51,291 bases of DNA from DASZTU01 sp035493835 (GTDB lineage: Bacteria; Pseudomonadota; Alphaproteobacteria; Rhizobiales; Devosiaceae), in NCBI GenBank assembly GCA_035493835.1, contig DATJHO010000091.1, forward strand, positions 1 to 51,291, in the 5' to 3' direction. This document shows, in pieces, positions 6,605 through 14,762 of this stretch (position 1 is the first letter of the stretch; each line of letters begins with the position of its first letter). The position numbers were made by a program, and so were the translations under genes. The notes beneath the pieces are model-generated. The model was not told the DNA's origin and did not search any database. It saw only the letters and a list, made by a program, of their open reading frames with translations.

Positions 6605-7594
6605 GTGATCGAGACCACGAAGCCCGCGCGACCGTCCCGCCGCTCCCGGCCCGAGTCTGCTCTACCCGCCTTCCGCCCGTTCCAGCTCGCCACCCTCGCT
6701 GACAAGGTGCCCAGCGGGCCCGACTGGCTGTTCGAGATGAAGTTCGACGGCTACCGCTGCGAGGCCGCGATCAGCGGGGGCCAGGTGCGGCTCTATTCCC
6801 GCCAGGGGCACGACTGGACCAAGCAGTTCGGATACGTCGCCCCGGCGCTCGCCAAGCTCACCAAGGGCACGCTGCTGATTGACGGCGAGATCTGCGCCTT
6901 TGATGACTATGGCCGCTCCGATTTCTCGCTGCTCAAGAACTCGCTCGACGGCCATACCCCGATTCGGTTCATGGCCTTCGACCTGCTGGAGCAGGATGGC
7001 GAACTGGTGTGGCGATTGCCGCAGGTCGAGCGGAAGAATCGCCTCGAGGCGCTGCTCGGCCCTCCCGATCCATCTTCGCCGGTCCAATACTCCCACCATG
7101 TAGAGGGCCACGGCAAAGAGGTTCTCGCGGCCATGTGCGAGGGCGGGTTCGAGGGTGTCGTCGCGAAGCGGACCAACGCCATCTATCACTTCCGCGATCG
7201 CTCCCCGAACTGGATCAAGGTGAAGTGTGTCCAGCGGCAGGAGTTCATCGTTATCGGCTGGCGTCCGCCGGCGTATGGGCCGGACGATGTCCGAGCCCTG
7301 TTCCTTGCCACCTATGAAAATGGCCAACTCGTCTATCGGGGGAGCGTGGGCAGCGGCGTCAGCGAAAAGGATCGGCGCGAGTTGCTGGCTGCTTTGAGCA
7401 CGATCCGGGTGGAGCGGCTTCCGGTCAAGGGCCTGCCGCGTGCCGAGGCGCGAGTAATCCGCTGGGTGCAACCGCTGCTGCTAGCGGAAGTTGCCTTCAC
7501 CGAAATCACACCCGACGGGCTGGTAAGGCACCCATCGTTCAAGGGGATCCGGCTCGACAAGGAGCCGCATGACGTTCACCTGGAGGAGCCATGA
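6605..7594 (+). CDS. ATP-dependent DNA ligase, LigD ligase-domain type
   Basis: The 329-residue ligase seals nicks or ends using ATP and matches the ligase module of the bacterial NHEJ protein LigD. The nucleotidyl-transferase core shows motif I KFDGYR (46-51) with the adenylated Lys46, DGEICAFD (93-100), motif III FMAFDLL (122-128), motif IV EGVVAK (183-188) and motif V WIKVKC (203-208). An OB-fold follows (about 210-325: EFIVIGWRPP, YRGSVGSGVS, EVAFTEITPDG, RHPSFKGIR). The polymerase and phosphoesterase modules of full LigD are absent, and no ku gene is in the window. The start is a GTG; the next Met is beyond the start of the catalytic core. A tiny frame at 7591 overlaps its stop. Confidence 0.93.
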   Translation: MIETTKPARPSRRSRPESALPAFRPFQLATLADKVPSGPDWLFEMKFDGYRCEAAISGGQVRLYSRQGHDWTKQFGYVAPALAKLTKGTLLIDGEICAFDDYGRSDFSLLKNSLDGHTPIRFMAFDLLEQDGELVWRLPQVERKNRLEALLGPPDPSSPVQYSHHVEGHGKEVLAAMCEGGFEGVVAKRTNAIYHFRDRSPNWIKVKCVQRQEFIVIGWRPPAYGPDDVRALFLATYENGQLVYRGSVGSGVSEKDRRELLAALSTIRVERLPVKGLPRAEARVIRWVQPLLLAEVAFTEITPDGLVRHPSFKGIRLDKEPHDVHLEEP

Positions 7595-7662
7595 CCGACA
7601 TTCCCTCGAAGCCGCCAAACCTCGCGCCAGATACCGGCGGTTCGCTCAGTCACTGTACGTAA
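7591..7662 (+). CDS. Possible 23-residue leaderless remnant after the ligase gene
   Basis: An ATG overlapping the ligase stop (ATGA) is preceded by GGAGGAG, an excellent coupled ribosome binding site, but the frame ends after 23 residues (MTDIPSKPPNLAPDTGG...). It runs into the 3' end of the convergent PRC-barrel gene. It is either a truncated remnant of a formerly coupled gene or a chance frame. Confidence 0.3.
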   Translation: MTDIPSKPPNLAPDTGGSLSHCT

Positions 7663-8035
7663 ACTCCGGAAGAGCCTTCAGCGTCTCTTTGGTCGCACCG
7701 GGGAGCACCATCTGTTTATTGCGCACTTCCAGTGCGCTGTAGGGCACCACAACGAGTTTCGTGCCCACGCCTAGGAAGCCGCCGACCGCCAGTACCGCGA
7801 AGGGCACCTTCTCGCTGGAGGTGACGATCAGGTCGTCGATCGTTCCCACCGTCTCGTTGGACTCGTTGATAACGGAGCTACCCACTACCTTTGATGCCCG
7901 AAAGCCGGTGGCTAGCGACTGCGGGTCAACCTTCATCAGGGACAGCGTCTGCGGCGCGCCCTGCGAAAACGCTGGCCCCCCAAGTGCAACCGAGAGAATG
8001 ACAGCACCCGCCAGCAGCGCAATCGAACGTGTCAT
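7646..8035 (-). CDS. Secreted PRC-barrel domain protein
   Basis: The 129-residue protein has a clear signal peptide (MTRSIALLAGAVILSVALGGPAFSQ split here by its Ala/Leu core, cleavage near residue 25). A PRC-barrel-like domain follows at about 45-115: FRASKVVGSSVINESNETVG, TIDDLIVTSSEKVPFAVLAV and VVVPYSALEV. The start at 8035 is set by AAAGGA seven bases upstream; a TTG further up is less likely. Exported PRC-barrel proteins are common in Hyphomicrobiales and may bind ligands or envelope components; none has a precise role I can name. It is convergent with the ligase gene. Confidence 0.85.
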   Translation of the reverse strand: MTRSIALLAGAVILSVALGGPAFSQGAPQTLSLMKVDPQSLATGFRASKVVGSSVINESNETVGTIDDLIVTSSEKVPFAVLAVGGFLGVGTKLVVVPYSALEVRNKQMVLPGATKETLKALPEFTYSD

Positions 8036-8375
8036 AGTCGGTCCTTTCAACTGATTGATCGGCGCGAGAAGGGCCGGCCTTAGGATCCCGGCACTCCCGC
8101 GTTGTACTCGTCAGCGCATCCTTAACGCCGCCAATGGCATCCTGGATCCGTGTCCGCAGGGGAACCGGTGGATTAAAGAAATCCATGCCGCGGTCGGTCA
8201 ACAGCGCTGAGCCGTCGCGGCCTGGGCGCAGTCGCCGGGCGATAAGCTCGTTCAGAGCGGCCTCAGCCTCGGCCGTGCCATACCCGGCACACCATAGACC
8301 GCGCGGTGGCTGAAACGCTTCCGAGCCACAAGCCCTATGGCTTGTTCTCATTCTGTTCATGTCTTGGCTTTGGAC
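8036..8375. other. Gap with a possible decayed minus-strand gene
   Basis: No complete gene is seen. On the minus strand, about 8320 down to 8100, a natural-looking stretch reads AEAEAALNELIARRLRPG and DGSALLTDRGMDFFN, resembling the end of a winged-helix protein. The frame has no proper start and runs on through the PRC-barrel gene. It may be a gene remnant. Confidence 0.35.
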
Positions 8376-8648
8376 ATGGACGAGATCGAGACCCTTGGAC
8401 AGGCCTATGATGCAGGCTGGAAGCTGAAGGTGCGCTGCGCGCGGACTCGTGAGGGGCTGAAGTCGAAGAAGCCGTGCGCTACCAGCGGCATGACGCTCGA
8501 CCTGGCGACGATGCTCTGGCCCCATGGCCGGGCCTGTCCGATCACCTGGTTGGCCGGGCGCATGCGGTGCCCGCTGTGCGGCTCCAAACAGGTCCTGTTC
8601 ATGTGGGTCCAGCCGCCCGCCCCGGCGACTGTCCGGAGGTCGGCATGA
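8376..8648 (+). CDS. Small zinc-ribbon-like hypothetical protein
   Basis: The 90-residue protein begins MDEIETLGQAYDAGWKLKVR and carries a likely zinc-binding Cys pair (CPLCGS) near residues 65-70, with earlier cysteines (RCAR, KPCA, RACP) that could complete a site. The layout (GQAYDAGW.. start, basic Cys region, RMRCPLCGSK, short hydrophobic strand) recalls a set of Hyphomicrobiales hypotheticals of similar size. An alternative ATG lies at 8337; neither has a strong ribosome binding site, and the later one is chosen for its natural N-terminus. Its TGA overlaps the ATG of the next gene (ATGA at 8645-8648), so the two are translationally coupled. Confidence 0.6.
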   Translation: MDEIETLGQAYDAGWKLKVRCARTREGLKSKKPCATSGMTLDLATMLWPHGRACPITWLAGRMRCPLCGSKQVLFMWVQPPAPATVRRSA

Positions 8649-9160
8649 CGGCACGTCTCCCATGGCGCCGGCAGCCCCAAGGCGGCTTCATCGCCTATCC
8701 GAACGGCGAGGATTCGCCGGAGCAACGCGCTACCCTCTTTTGGACGCCAAAGGCGGCGCACGAGCCCGAGGGCGCCCCTGAGTGGCACTGGCTGGTCGAA
8801 TGGGAAGGGCGATTCCGGTTCGCCGACAACGCCTATTCCAAGCAGCAGGGCGCCGATCGAGCGACCGAAGCATGGTGGCTGGAGATCGCCCTGGCGGACA
8901 GGCGAGAACGGGAGGAGCGCCCCATCCGCGTCTTCATCAATCGCCTGCTCGAGACCGGGCTCTATGATCTCGCCGACATCGATTTCCAGAACCTGCCCCA
9001 GCCGCAACTGGCAAAGCTGATGGATGACCTGACGGCAATTTGGAGGGGACAGAAGGACGGCGGCAGCATCTACCGGAAGCAGATCCACGAGGTGATCAAG
9101 GTGCTGTCGATGGAGCTCTTTCGACGTCGAACGCTGCCTGCTGATGGAAGAAAAAGGTGA
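8645..9160 (+). CDS. Hypothetical protein (171 aa), coupled to the zinc-ribbon-like gene
   Basis: The 171-residue protein has a Trp-rich first half (EWHWLVEWEGRFRF, EAWWLEIAL) and a charged helical second half (RPIRVFINRLLETGLYDLADI, QPQLAKLMDDLTAIW, IYRKQIHEVIKVLSMELFRR). It starts at the ATG overlapping the previous stop. The last codons and stop lie inside the left arm of a 12-bp inverted repeat at 9153-9217, so the C-terminus may have been changed by insertion of a small element. Not recognised; no catalytic motif is visible. Its codon use looks like that of a real gene. Confidence 0.6.
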   Translation: MTARLPWRRQPQGGFIAYPNGEDSPEQRATLFWTPKAAHEPEGAPEWHWLVEWEGRFRFADNAYSKQQGADRATEAWWLEIALADRREREERPIRVFINRLLETGLYDLADIDFQNLPQPQLAKLMDDLTAIWRGQKDGGSIYRKQIHEVIKVLSMELFRRRTLPADGRKR

Positions 9161-9217
9161 GACACTTCCGAATCGGAACTGTTAGGATTTCCGGCGAATC
9201 GTAGTTGTCTCACCTTT
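9153..9217. repeat. 65-bp element with 12-bp terminal inverted repeats (MITE-like)
   Basis: AAAGGTGAGACA (9153-9164) and TGTCTCACCTTT (9206-9217) are exact reverse complements, 41 nt apart. Inside lies a near-palindrome TTCCGAATCGGAA. The left arm contains the stop codon of the upstream gene. It could be a remnant of an insertion sequence or a terminator-like structure; I found no clear target-site duplication. Confidence 0.55.
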
Positions 9218-9367
9218 GACCTAAGTTGTTGGCACCGCTCACTTGACGAAGTCCGGACGTGGCCTCCATTTTCCTCCATCGGCTGGCTACTGGACGGAAC
9301 GGAGAATCGGTCCGACCGTTCGGATTGAACTCCTGTCGTGCTGGATCCTTGGGGGCTTGCCAGACGA

Positions 9368-10243
9368 ATGAACAACATCATCGACCCGTCGGAAGTGGGC
9401 AATTTCGCCGCTGTTGCCTGGGGTTGGGCCGAGGCGTTCGCGCCGCGCCTGTTGGGCGCGCTGGTGGTCGTGGTCGCGGCGCTGGTGCTGATGCGCTGGG
9501 TCGATCGGGGGCTCGGCAGGCTGCTGGGCAGGATGCCCGGGGTCGATCCCGCGCTGCGGCCGGTCGCGATGGCGGTGGCGCGCTACAGCATTTTCATCCT
9601 GATGCTGGTGCTGCTGCTCAACCAACTCGGCATCGAGACCACGACGTTGCTAACCGTGCTGGGAGCGGCTGGCATCGCCATTGGCCTCGCCCTGCAGGGA
9701 ACGCTGAGCAATATCGCCGCCGGCATTATGCTGCTTTGGCTGCGTCCGTTCACGATCGGCGACTACATCGAAGTCAACAACCAGCCCGGTCTCGTCGGGT
9801 TCGTGGAAGAGACGGGCCTCTTCAGTTGCTCGCTGCGGACCTATGACGGCGCCCGGCTGTTCGCCCCGAATTCCGCGCTCTGGAATTTTTCACTGAGGAA
9901 CCACAGCCGCGTGCCCCGCCGCATGCTGGCGGTCAGCCTCACACTGGCGGGCGACGCGCAGGGGCCGGCAATGCCCGCCATCGAAGCTGCCTTGCGCGGC
10001 GACAACCGCATTCTTGATAACCCGGCCCCGGAGATCTTCCTGGAGCAGTTCACCAATACCAACGTCGTGCTCACCTGCCGCTTTTGGTCGACTCATGCCG
10101 CCTATGGAGCGCTGCAGCGCTCGATTGTCGACCTGCTGCGGAGCCGGCTGGTTGCGGCGGGGGTGGCGCCGGAGGATATCCAACTGATTGCGCGGGTCAC
10201 CCCGTCGCCGAGCGACCCAAGCCGGCTGATGGATCTGAGCTGA
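9368..10243 (+). CDS. Small-conductance mechanosensitive channel, MscS family
   Basis: The 291-residue inner-membrane channel opens under membrane tension to release solutes during hypo-osmotic shock. Three membrane segments are visible: about 22-45 (LLGALVVVVAALVLM), 65-90 (MAVARYSIFILMLVLLLN) and the pore-lining TM3 with its Gly/Ala pattern (VLGAAGIAIGLALQGTLSNIAAG). The family motif LRPFTIGDYIEV starts the beta domain, followed by the alpha/beta C-terminus. Length is close to E. coli MscS (about 286). The ATG at 9368 is chosen; a GTG at 9338 is possible. The upstream ribosome binding site is weak for both. It stands alone, convergent with the secreted protein at 10251. Confidence 0.93.
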   Translation: MNNIIDPSEVGNFAAVAWGWAEAFAPRLLGALVVVVAALVLMRWVDRGLGRLLGRMPGVDPALRPVAMAVARYSIFILMLVLLLNQLGIETTTLLTVLGAAGIAIGLALQGTLSNIAAGIMLLWLRPFTIGDYIEVNNQPGLVGFVEETGLFSCSLRTYDGARLFAPNSALWNFSLRNHSRVPRRMLAVSLTLAGDAQGPAMPAIEAALRGDNRILDNPAPEIFLEQFTNTNVVLTCRFWSTHAAYGALQRSIVDLLRSRLVAAGVAPEDIQLIARVTPSPSDPSRLMDLS

Positions 10244-10250
10244 TCCCGCT

Positions 10251-10577
10251 TCAGTTCGCGGGGCGCAGCGGGGCGACGCCGATGATGCCGGTGGCGCCGC
10301 AGCGGTCGAAGTCGATCAAATAGACAGTGTTGCCCCGGGTGGCGCGGGCCCGGATGACGTCCTCGATGGGGGCGTTGAGGAAAATGTTGGTAAAACCCTG
10401 GGCGGCGATCGCCTGCCGGACCTGGCGATCGGTGTAGCAGAGCAGGGGATTGATCAACACTTGCCCCTGGCTGTTGCGGCGAAATTGCGCCTCGGCGGGG
10501 ATGGCAAACTGCAAAAGACACAGCGTCGTGCTCGCCGCCACCACTGCCAGCCGAAGTATGGACACCCGCCAGCCCAT
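10251..10577 (-). CDS. Small secreted hypothetical protein
   Basis: The 108-residue protein has a signal peptide (RLAVVAASTTLCLLQFAIPAEA, cleavage near residue 30). The mature part reads RRNSQGQVLINPLLCYTDRQ, then VRQAIAAQGFTNIFLNAPIE and a C-terminal RGNTVYLIDFDRCGATG. Two cysteines may form a disulfide in the periplasm. The pattern of a helix plus strands, including QAIAAQGFTNI, resembles small exported PepSY-like or antitoxin-like modules of Hyphomicrobiales, but I cannot name a family. AAGGA about 8 nt upstream supports the start. It is downstream of another secreted protein gene on the same strand (85-nt gap). Confidence 0.7.
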   Translation of the reverse strand: MGWRVSILRLAVVAASTTLCLLQFAIPAEAQFRRNSQGQVLINPLLCYTDRQVRQAIAAQGFTNIFLNAPIEDVIRARATRGNTVYLIDFDRCGATGIIGVAPLRPAN

Positions 10578-10662
10578 CGAAAATCCTTCACTTCGCTCCG
10601 CGCCAACAACGTCTGCGCTGGCCGCTCTGTTCCGGCCAAGGGAGGAATGTCTCGGGCGGGCG

Positions 10663-11109
10663 CTAACGAACCTTGGCCGACACGCTGACCCCGGCGGCGG
10701 AAACTGAAACGCCCACCCCCTGGTGGTCCACCGCGACACTCGCGCTGGCCTTCTCAGCCTCGCTTGCAAGGGATGCGGCCGCCGAACCTTCTGCCACCAC
10801 ACTGCCATCGGATGACGATCCATCCGAACCTCGCCCCCCCGAGTCGCCTGGTGCGCCCCGTACCTTCAACTCGTCCAGCGGCGCCCATCCCTGGAGCTCA
10901 CCGCTCCGTACCATGCACCAATCCGCCGCAGCATTGCACCAGAGCACGGTTATCGGCATGCCGGGTTCGAGCGTCGCGCGCGTGATGAATCTGGCATCCG
11001 GCCCGCTGAACAGGGTGAGAGGCCGATGGGTGAACATTTCTGCGCCACTGGAAGCGACAGCGCTCGTCAGTACAAGTAGTGCTGAGGTAAGAAATCTGCG
11101 AGGAATCAT
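10663..11109 (-). CDS. Secreted SH3-like domain protein
   Basis: The 148-residue protein has a signal peptide (about residues 1-22, LTSALLVLTSAVASSGA) and a bacterial SH3-type fold at about 28-82. The SH3 pattern is a start of PLTLFSGPDARFITRATLEPG, then ITVLWCNAAADWCMVRSGELQGWAP, which is the usual 'W..V..G..GW' ending. A Gly/Ser-rich low-complexity linker and an Ala/Val/Ser-rich tail follow. Such domains usually bind cell-wall or protein ligands in the periplasm. It probably forms a small unit with the secreted protein gene at 10251. The start lacks a clear ribosome binding site. Confidence 0.75.
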   Translation of the reverse strand: MIPRRFLTSALLVLTSAVASSGAEMFTHRPLTLFSGPDARFITRATLEPGMPITVLWCNAAADWCMVRSGELQGWAPLDELKVRGAPGDSGGRGSDGSSSDGSVVAEGSAAASLASEAEKASASVAVDHQGVGVSVSAAGVSVSAKVR

Positions 11110-11418
11110 GCGTTGACAGACTCAGGTTATTTAAATCAGCTACTGGTAGGGAGGCGCCAATTGCAAGCAAACTTACCGAGGAAGTGCTGAGCGGGCTGAA
11201 GGTTCCGCTTCCTGCTGGGCTTCGTGTCAGTAGTATGCCGGTGGTTGGCTGTCACCTGCTTTCGCCAATTCATTAGTCGGAAAGTATTTAATGCAAGTGT
11301 TGGGCATGTCTTCGTAATTCGGGGGCGCGATCCGTCGCCGGCTCCGCCCTTGAACGGCGGACGGGGCAAGGCTAATGACTAGGTTCCTGACTGCCGTTTT
11401 AACGGGAACGTCTCACCC
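11110..11418. other. Divergent promoter gap between the SH3-like and Pcm-like genes
   Basis: No gene is seen in this 309-base stretch. It lies between divergent genes and is locally AT-rich near 11120-11140 and 11280-11295 (AAGTATTTAATG), as expected for promoters. No confident -35/-10 pair was assigned. Confidence 0.5.
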
Positions 11419-12081
11419 ATGATAGACTTTGTCGCCGCCCGCAAGAAGATGGTGGAGAACCAGCTCCGCACGACCTCCATTACAGACCGCCGACTGCTTT
11501 CAGTCATGGCGCAGGTGCCGCGAGAAATATTCGTGCCCGAGGCTCGCCGCGAACTTGCCTACATTGACGAGGCGCATGTGCTGCCCGCGAGCGGCGAGCC
11601 GCGCTATCTCCCGGCGCCGGCGCCATTCGGGCGCCTGGTGCAGCTTGCCCGCATCAACACCGATGACGCCGTGCTCGATCTCGGTTGCGGCACCGGCTAT
11701 TCGACCGCCGTCCTGGCTGAGCTTGCAGTTCGCGTCGTTGCGGTCGAAAGCGATGTTGCACTCGCCGAAGAAGCGCGGAGGAACCTTGCGAGCCTTGGCC
11801 TCGACAATGCCCAGATCGTGCAGGGTCCGATCGAGGCGGGAGCCCCATCTGAGGGGCCTTTCGACGTCATCATTCTCGATGGCGCTGTCGAGGTGGTGCC
11901 GGAGGGTCTCTTCGGCCAATTGGCGGAAGGCGGCCGATTGGTCGCGCTGGTGCGGCAGGGAGCCGCGGCCGTCGCCCATCTGTTCGTGAGATCCGGCGCC
12001 GACGTGGCCGGTAAGGCGGAATTCAATACCACTTTGCCACCCCTGCCGGCCGGTAAGGCCCCTCGGGAATTCGTGTTCTGA
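11419..12081 (+). CDS. pcm: Protein-L-isoaspartate O-methyltransferase family protein
   Basis: The 220-residue SAM-dependent methyltransferase is of the Pcm family, which repairs isoaspartyl residues in damaged proteins. The N-terminus (ARKKMVENQLRTTSITDRRLLSVM, VPREIFVPE) is typical, and the SAM-binding motif I is VLDLGCGTGYS (85-95), followed by VVAVESD and a FDVIILDGA motif. A small group of alphaproteobacterial Pcm paralogues lies directly upstream of tolC, as here, and may differ in substrate from the housekeeping enzyme. The canonical pcm that usually follows surE is missing from this window, so this copy might serve that role. There is no clear Shine-Dalgarno sequence. Confidence 0.9.
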   Translation: MIDFVAARKKMVENQLRTTSITDRRLLSVMAQVPREIFVPEARRELAYIDEAHVLPASGEPRYLPAPAPFGRLVQLARINTDDAVLDLGCGTGYSTAVLAELAVRVVAVESDVALAEEARRNLASLGLDNAQIVQGPIEAGAPSEGPFDVIILDGAVEVVPEGLFGQLAEGGRLVALVRQGAAAVAHLFVRSGADVAGKAEFNTTLPPLPAGKAPREFVF

Positions 12082-12238
12082 GGGGAAAGCTGGGGCGGCC
12101 GGCCCGAGTGTGGCGACAAAGTGTTGCCCCCCAAACACGGTTGCCTGGAATCGTGCGTCGGCTATCCACAGGCAAGGTGCTAACAGGTTGTTAACGCGCG
12201 GGCGCCGGCTTAGTGTGCTCCAACAGGAGGCCGTTGTT

Positions 12239-13609
12239 ATGTTTTCTATAACTGGTATGCGTGCGGGGATGACGGCTGTCGTGCTCCTCGGTTTTTCCAT
12301 GTCTGGAGCAAATGCAGAATCGCTCAAGGCGGCCTTGACCGCCGCATACGCGAACAATCCTGCCGTTCGGTCTGCCCTGGTAAGCGTAAAGGTGGCGGCC
12401 GAGACCATTGCATTGCAGAAGGCCGCGACGCGGCCGCAGGTTGGTGCGGCGGCGAGCGTCACCGACGCTTTTGGCCAGTCGGCTGGCTTTGGCTTCAACC
12501 AGCAGGCGGCCAGCCTGGGGCTTAATTATAGCCAGACGCTTTTTGACAGCAATAAGACCAACGCGAATGTGGAGCAGGCTCGGGCGCAGGTTCAGGTCGC
12601 CAACCAGTCCCTGAGGTCGGCCGAAGCCACCGTGCTGTTGAATGCAGTTTCGGCCTATATGAACGTGATCCTCAACACGCAGTTGGTGAAGCTGCGCAGC
12701 GATAGCGTCACGTTCTACCAGAGCCAGGTCAAGGCCGCGCAGGACCGCGAGAATATTGGCGAAGGCACCAAGATCGACGTCGCCCAGGCACAGGCCTCCC
12801 TTGCCTCGGGCATTGCGCTGCAGAAGGCCGCCATTGCGGCGTTGCAGACCGCGCAGGCGAGCTACGTGCAGTGGGTCGGCCACAAGCCGAGCAATCTGAG
12901 CTCCGATTTCGACTTCGGCGGCCTGATCCCCGCTACGGTAGACCGGGCGGTCGCCCTGGCCAATGCATACAACCCCTCGATCCTGGGCGCGTCGGCGAGC
13001 ATCCGTGCCGCCCAGGCGGCGCTTGATGCCGCAAATTCCGGCTTCGGCCCGACGGTTGCGGTGACTGGTTCGCTGGGTCCCTCTTTCACCAGCAACGTCA
13101 CGACCGCCGTGGGTGACAGCATGACGGTGGGCGGTGAGGTCGGGCTGAGTGTGTCGGTGCCGATCTATGCGGGCGGCGCTCTCGGCGCGGCGACCCGGCA
13201 GGCCAACAACTCGTTGATCGTTTCGCAGCTCAATGCCCAGTCGGCTGTGCTCGAAATCAACGACCTGGTCGTGACGTCCTGGAGTCAGTTGCAGAATGCC
13301 GTGGCCCAGATTGAATCGGCCAAGTCGGCGGTCGATGCCGGTCAACTGGCGCTCGAGGGCGTTATCCAGGAGCGCGACGTCGGGCAGAAGACCACGCTCG
13401 ATGTGCTCAACCAGGAAGCTACGCTCGAGACCAGCCAGGAATTGCTGGTCACGTCCAATGCCAACAAGGTGATTGCCGCGTTCAGCCTGGTGGCGTCCAC
13501 CGGCCGGATGTCGCCGATCGACCTGCGCCTGCCGACCCCGGTAAAATCGGCGGTGGCCTACACGCAGAAGGTGGAAGACACCTGGGAAGAAGTGCGCTCC
13601 TTCAAGTAA
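12239..13609 (+). CDS. tolC: TolC family outer-membrane efflux/secretion channel
   Basis: The 456-residue outer-membrane protein forms trimeric channel-tunnels for type I secretion and RND efflux. A signal peptide (GMTAVVLLGFSMSGANAESL) is followed by the two repeats of the OEP fold: SLKAALTAAYANNPAVRSAL with later long helices (LFDSNKTNANVEQARAQVQV), and a second half starting with AVALANAYNPSILGASASIR and GLSVSVPIYAGGALGA. The ATG at 12239 is fixed by AGGAGG nine bases upstream. It follows the Pcm-like gene by 157 nt, and a clear terminator follows at 13644. No efflux partner genes are adjacent, as is usual in Hyphomicrobiales. Confidence 0.95.
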   Translation: MFSITGMRAGMTAVVLLGFSMSGANAESLKAALTAAYANNPAVRSALVSVKVAAETIALQKAATRPQVGAAASVTDAFGQSAGFGFNQQAASLGLNYSQTLFDSNKTNANVEQARAQVQVANQSLRSAEATVLLNAVSAYMNVILNTQLVKLRSDSVTFYQSQVKAAQDRENIGEGTKIDVAQAQASLASGIALQKAAIAALQTAQASYVQWVGHKPSNLSSDFDFGGLIPATVDRAVALANAYNPSILGASASIRAAQAALDAANSGFGPTVAVTGSLGPSFTSNVTTAVGDSMTVGGEVGLSVSVPIYAGGALGAATRQANNSLIVSQLNAQSAVLEINDLVVTSWSQLQNAVAQIESAKSAVDAGQLALEGVIQERDVGQKTTLDVLNQEATLETSQELLVTSNANKVIAAFSLVASTGRMSPIDLRLPTPVKSAVAYTQKVEDTWEEVRSFK

Positions 13610-13643
13610 TCCAGGAACGGATCCGTCTGGATCGGAACTGCCG

Positions 13644-13678
13644 ACCGGCTCGCACCATGCGGGCCGGTTTTGCTTTTC
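13644..13678 (+). terminator. Rho-independent terminator of tolC
   Basis: The stem ACCGGC-TCGC with GCGG-GCCGGT around a short loop is followed by TTTTGCTTTT, 35 nt after the tolC stop. Confidence 0.85.
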
Positions 13679-13881
13679 CGGCAGCGCTTTTCGGTCGTCA
13701 GTGGCGAAGGCTGGTGAAAACAGCGCGCAAAACGGGTGGCCGGGATTTTCGTGTCCGCCACTGTGTTTATACTAAGTTAAGACGAATCAGCAGGAGCCGC
13801 CCCGGCTGCCCTATGGTTGGTCGGTATTTGCAGGTGGTTCGGTTACGCCCGAGGGCTGCCGGCGGGGCAAACGAGGTACTA

Positions 13882-14622
13882 ATGAACAAGCCGGCGACAA
13901 AGGAGCCGTCGATGGATGAGATTTTGTCGTCCATCCGGCAAATCATTGCCGATGATGATGCTTCCGGGACAGAAAGTCATGTTCCGGAGCTTTCCGACAG
14001 CGAGATTGCCAACGCCGAGAGGTCGCTGCAGTCCGCCATCGAAAGTGCGTTGGAAGGCGAGCCGCTGGCCCTCTCGCCCGAGCAGATCCTTTCGGCCGAC
14101 GCGGAAGCTTTCGAGGCGATCGATTTCGGCGATGTTGTCGCCGAGGGCGATCAGCACGAAGTTTCCCTGGAGGCTGAGCCGGGCTTGATGGACGCAGAGG
14201 ACATCGCCTTCACTTCGCCCAAAATTGGTGAGGAACTGGCGACGTCGGCACCTGACATGCTGCTGGCCGCGACCACTGCGATATCCCCGGCGCAAGAAAC
14301 GCCGGCATCGTTTCAGCAGGCGGCCGAGCCGACAAGCTTCCGCCCCCGTCCCACTCTTGCCCAGGCTGCTCCCATGCCCGATCCGAAGCTCTCCACAGCC
14401 ATCGCCGAGGAACTGCTCGAGCCGGCAACCAATTCCGTCGTGCGCGCCAATTTTGCCAAGCTGAACAATTTCGGGCTCGGCAATTCGGGCCTCACCATTG
14501 AATCGCTGATGCGCGACATGCTGCGCCCGATGCTGAAGGATTGGCTCGACGAGCATCTGCCGGCGCTGGTCGAACGCATGGTCGAAAAGGAAATCTCGCG
14601 TATTTCGCGCGGATTCGACTGA
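13882..14622 (+). CDS. popZ: PopZ-like cell-pole organizing protein (DUF2497)
   Basis: The 246-residue protein organises the cell pole; PopZ polymers anchor ParB and the chromosome origin in alphaproteobacteria. The short N-terminal helix SMDEILSSIRQIIADD (10-25) is the client-binding motif. A long acidic Pro/Ala/Glu-rich disordered middle (about 30-190) follows, then the conserved oligomerisation helices at the C-terminus (LTIESLMRDMLRPMLKDWLD, EHLPALVERMVEKEISRI). Start choice: ATG at 13882, from which the family N-terminus begins ten residues later. It lies between tolC and valS, the usual order in Hyphomicrobiales. It is separated from tolC by a terminator, so it has its own promoter. Confidence 0.93.
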   Translation: MNKPATKEPSMDEILSSIRQIIADDDASGTESHVPELSDSEIANAERSLQSAIESALEGEPLALSPEQILSADAEAFEAIDFGDVVAEGDQHEVSLEAEPGLMDAEDIAFTSPKIGEELATSAPDMLLAATTAISPAQETPASFQQAAEPTSFRPRPTLAQAAPMPDPKLSTAIAEELLEPATNSVVRANFAKLNNFGLGNSGLTIESLMRDMLRPMLKDWLDEHLPALVERMVEKEISRISRGFD

Positions 14623-14762
14623 ACCAAGGGGCTGGCGCGAAGCTTGTCATTGCTGTTGCAGTTGACGAGTAGCGGCGGCATTTCCTAAGTCAAAGCCTGC
14701 CCATTTTTCCGGCCCGCCCAGATCGCAAGGATTTTGGCGGGTCGTTGCTGTTGGAAAAAACG

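Noticed and set aside
12191..13345. 384-residue frame on the minus strand opposite tolC
   Set aside because: It is the antisense of tolC with Arg/Gly/His-rich composition, typical for high-GC shadow frames.
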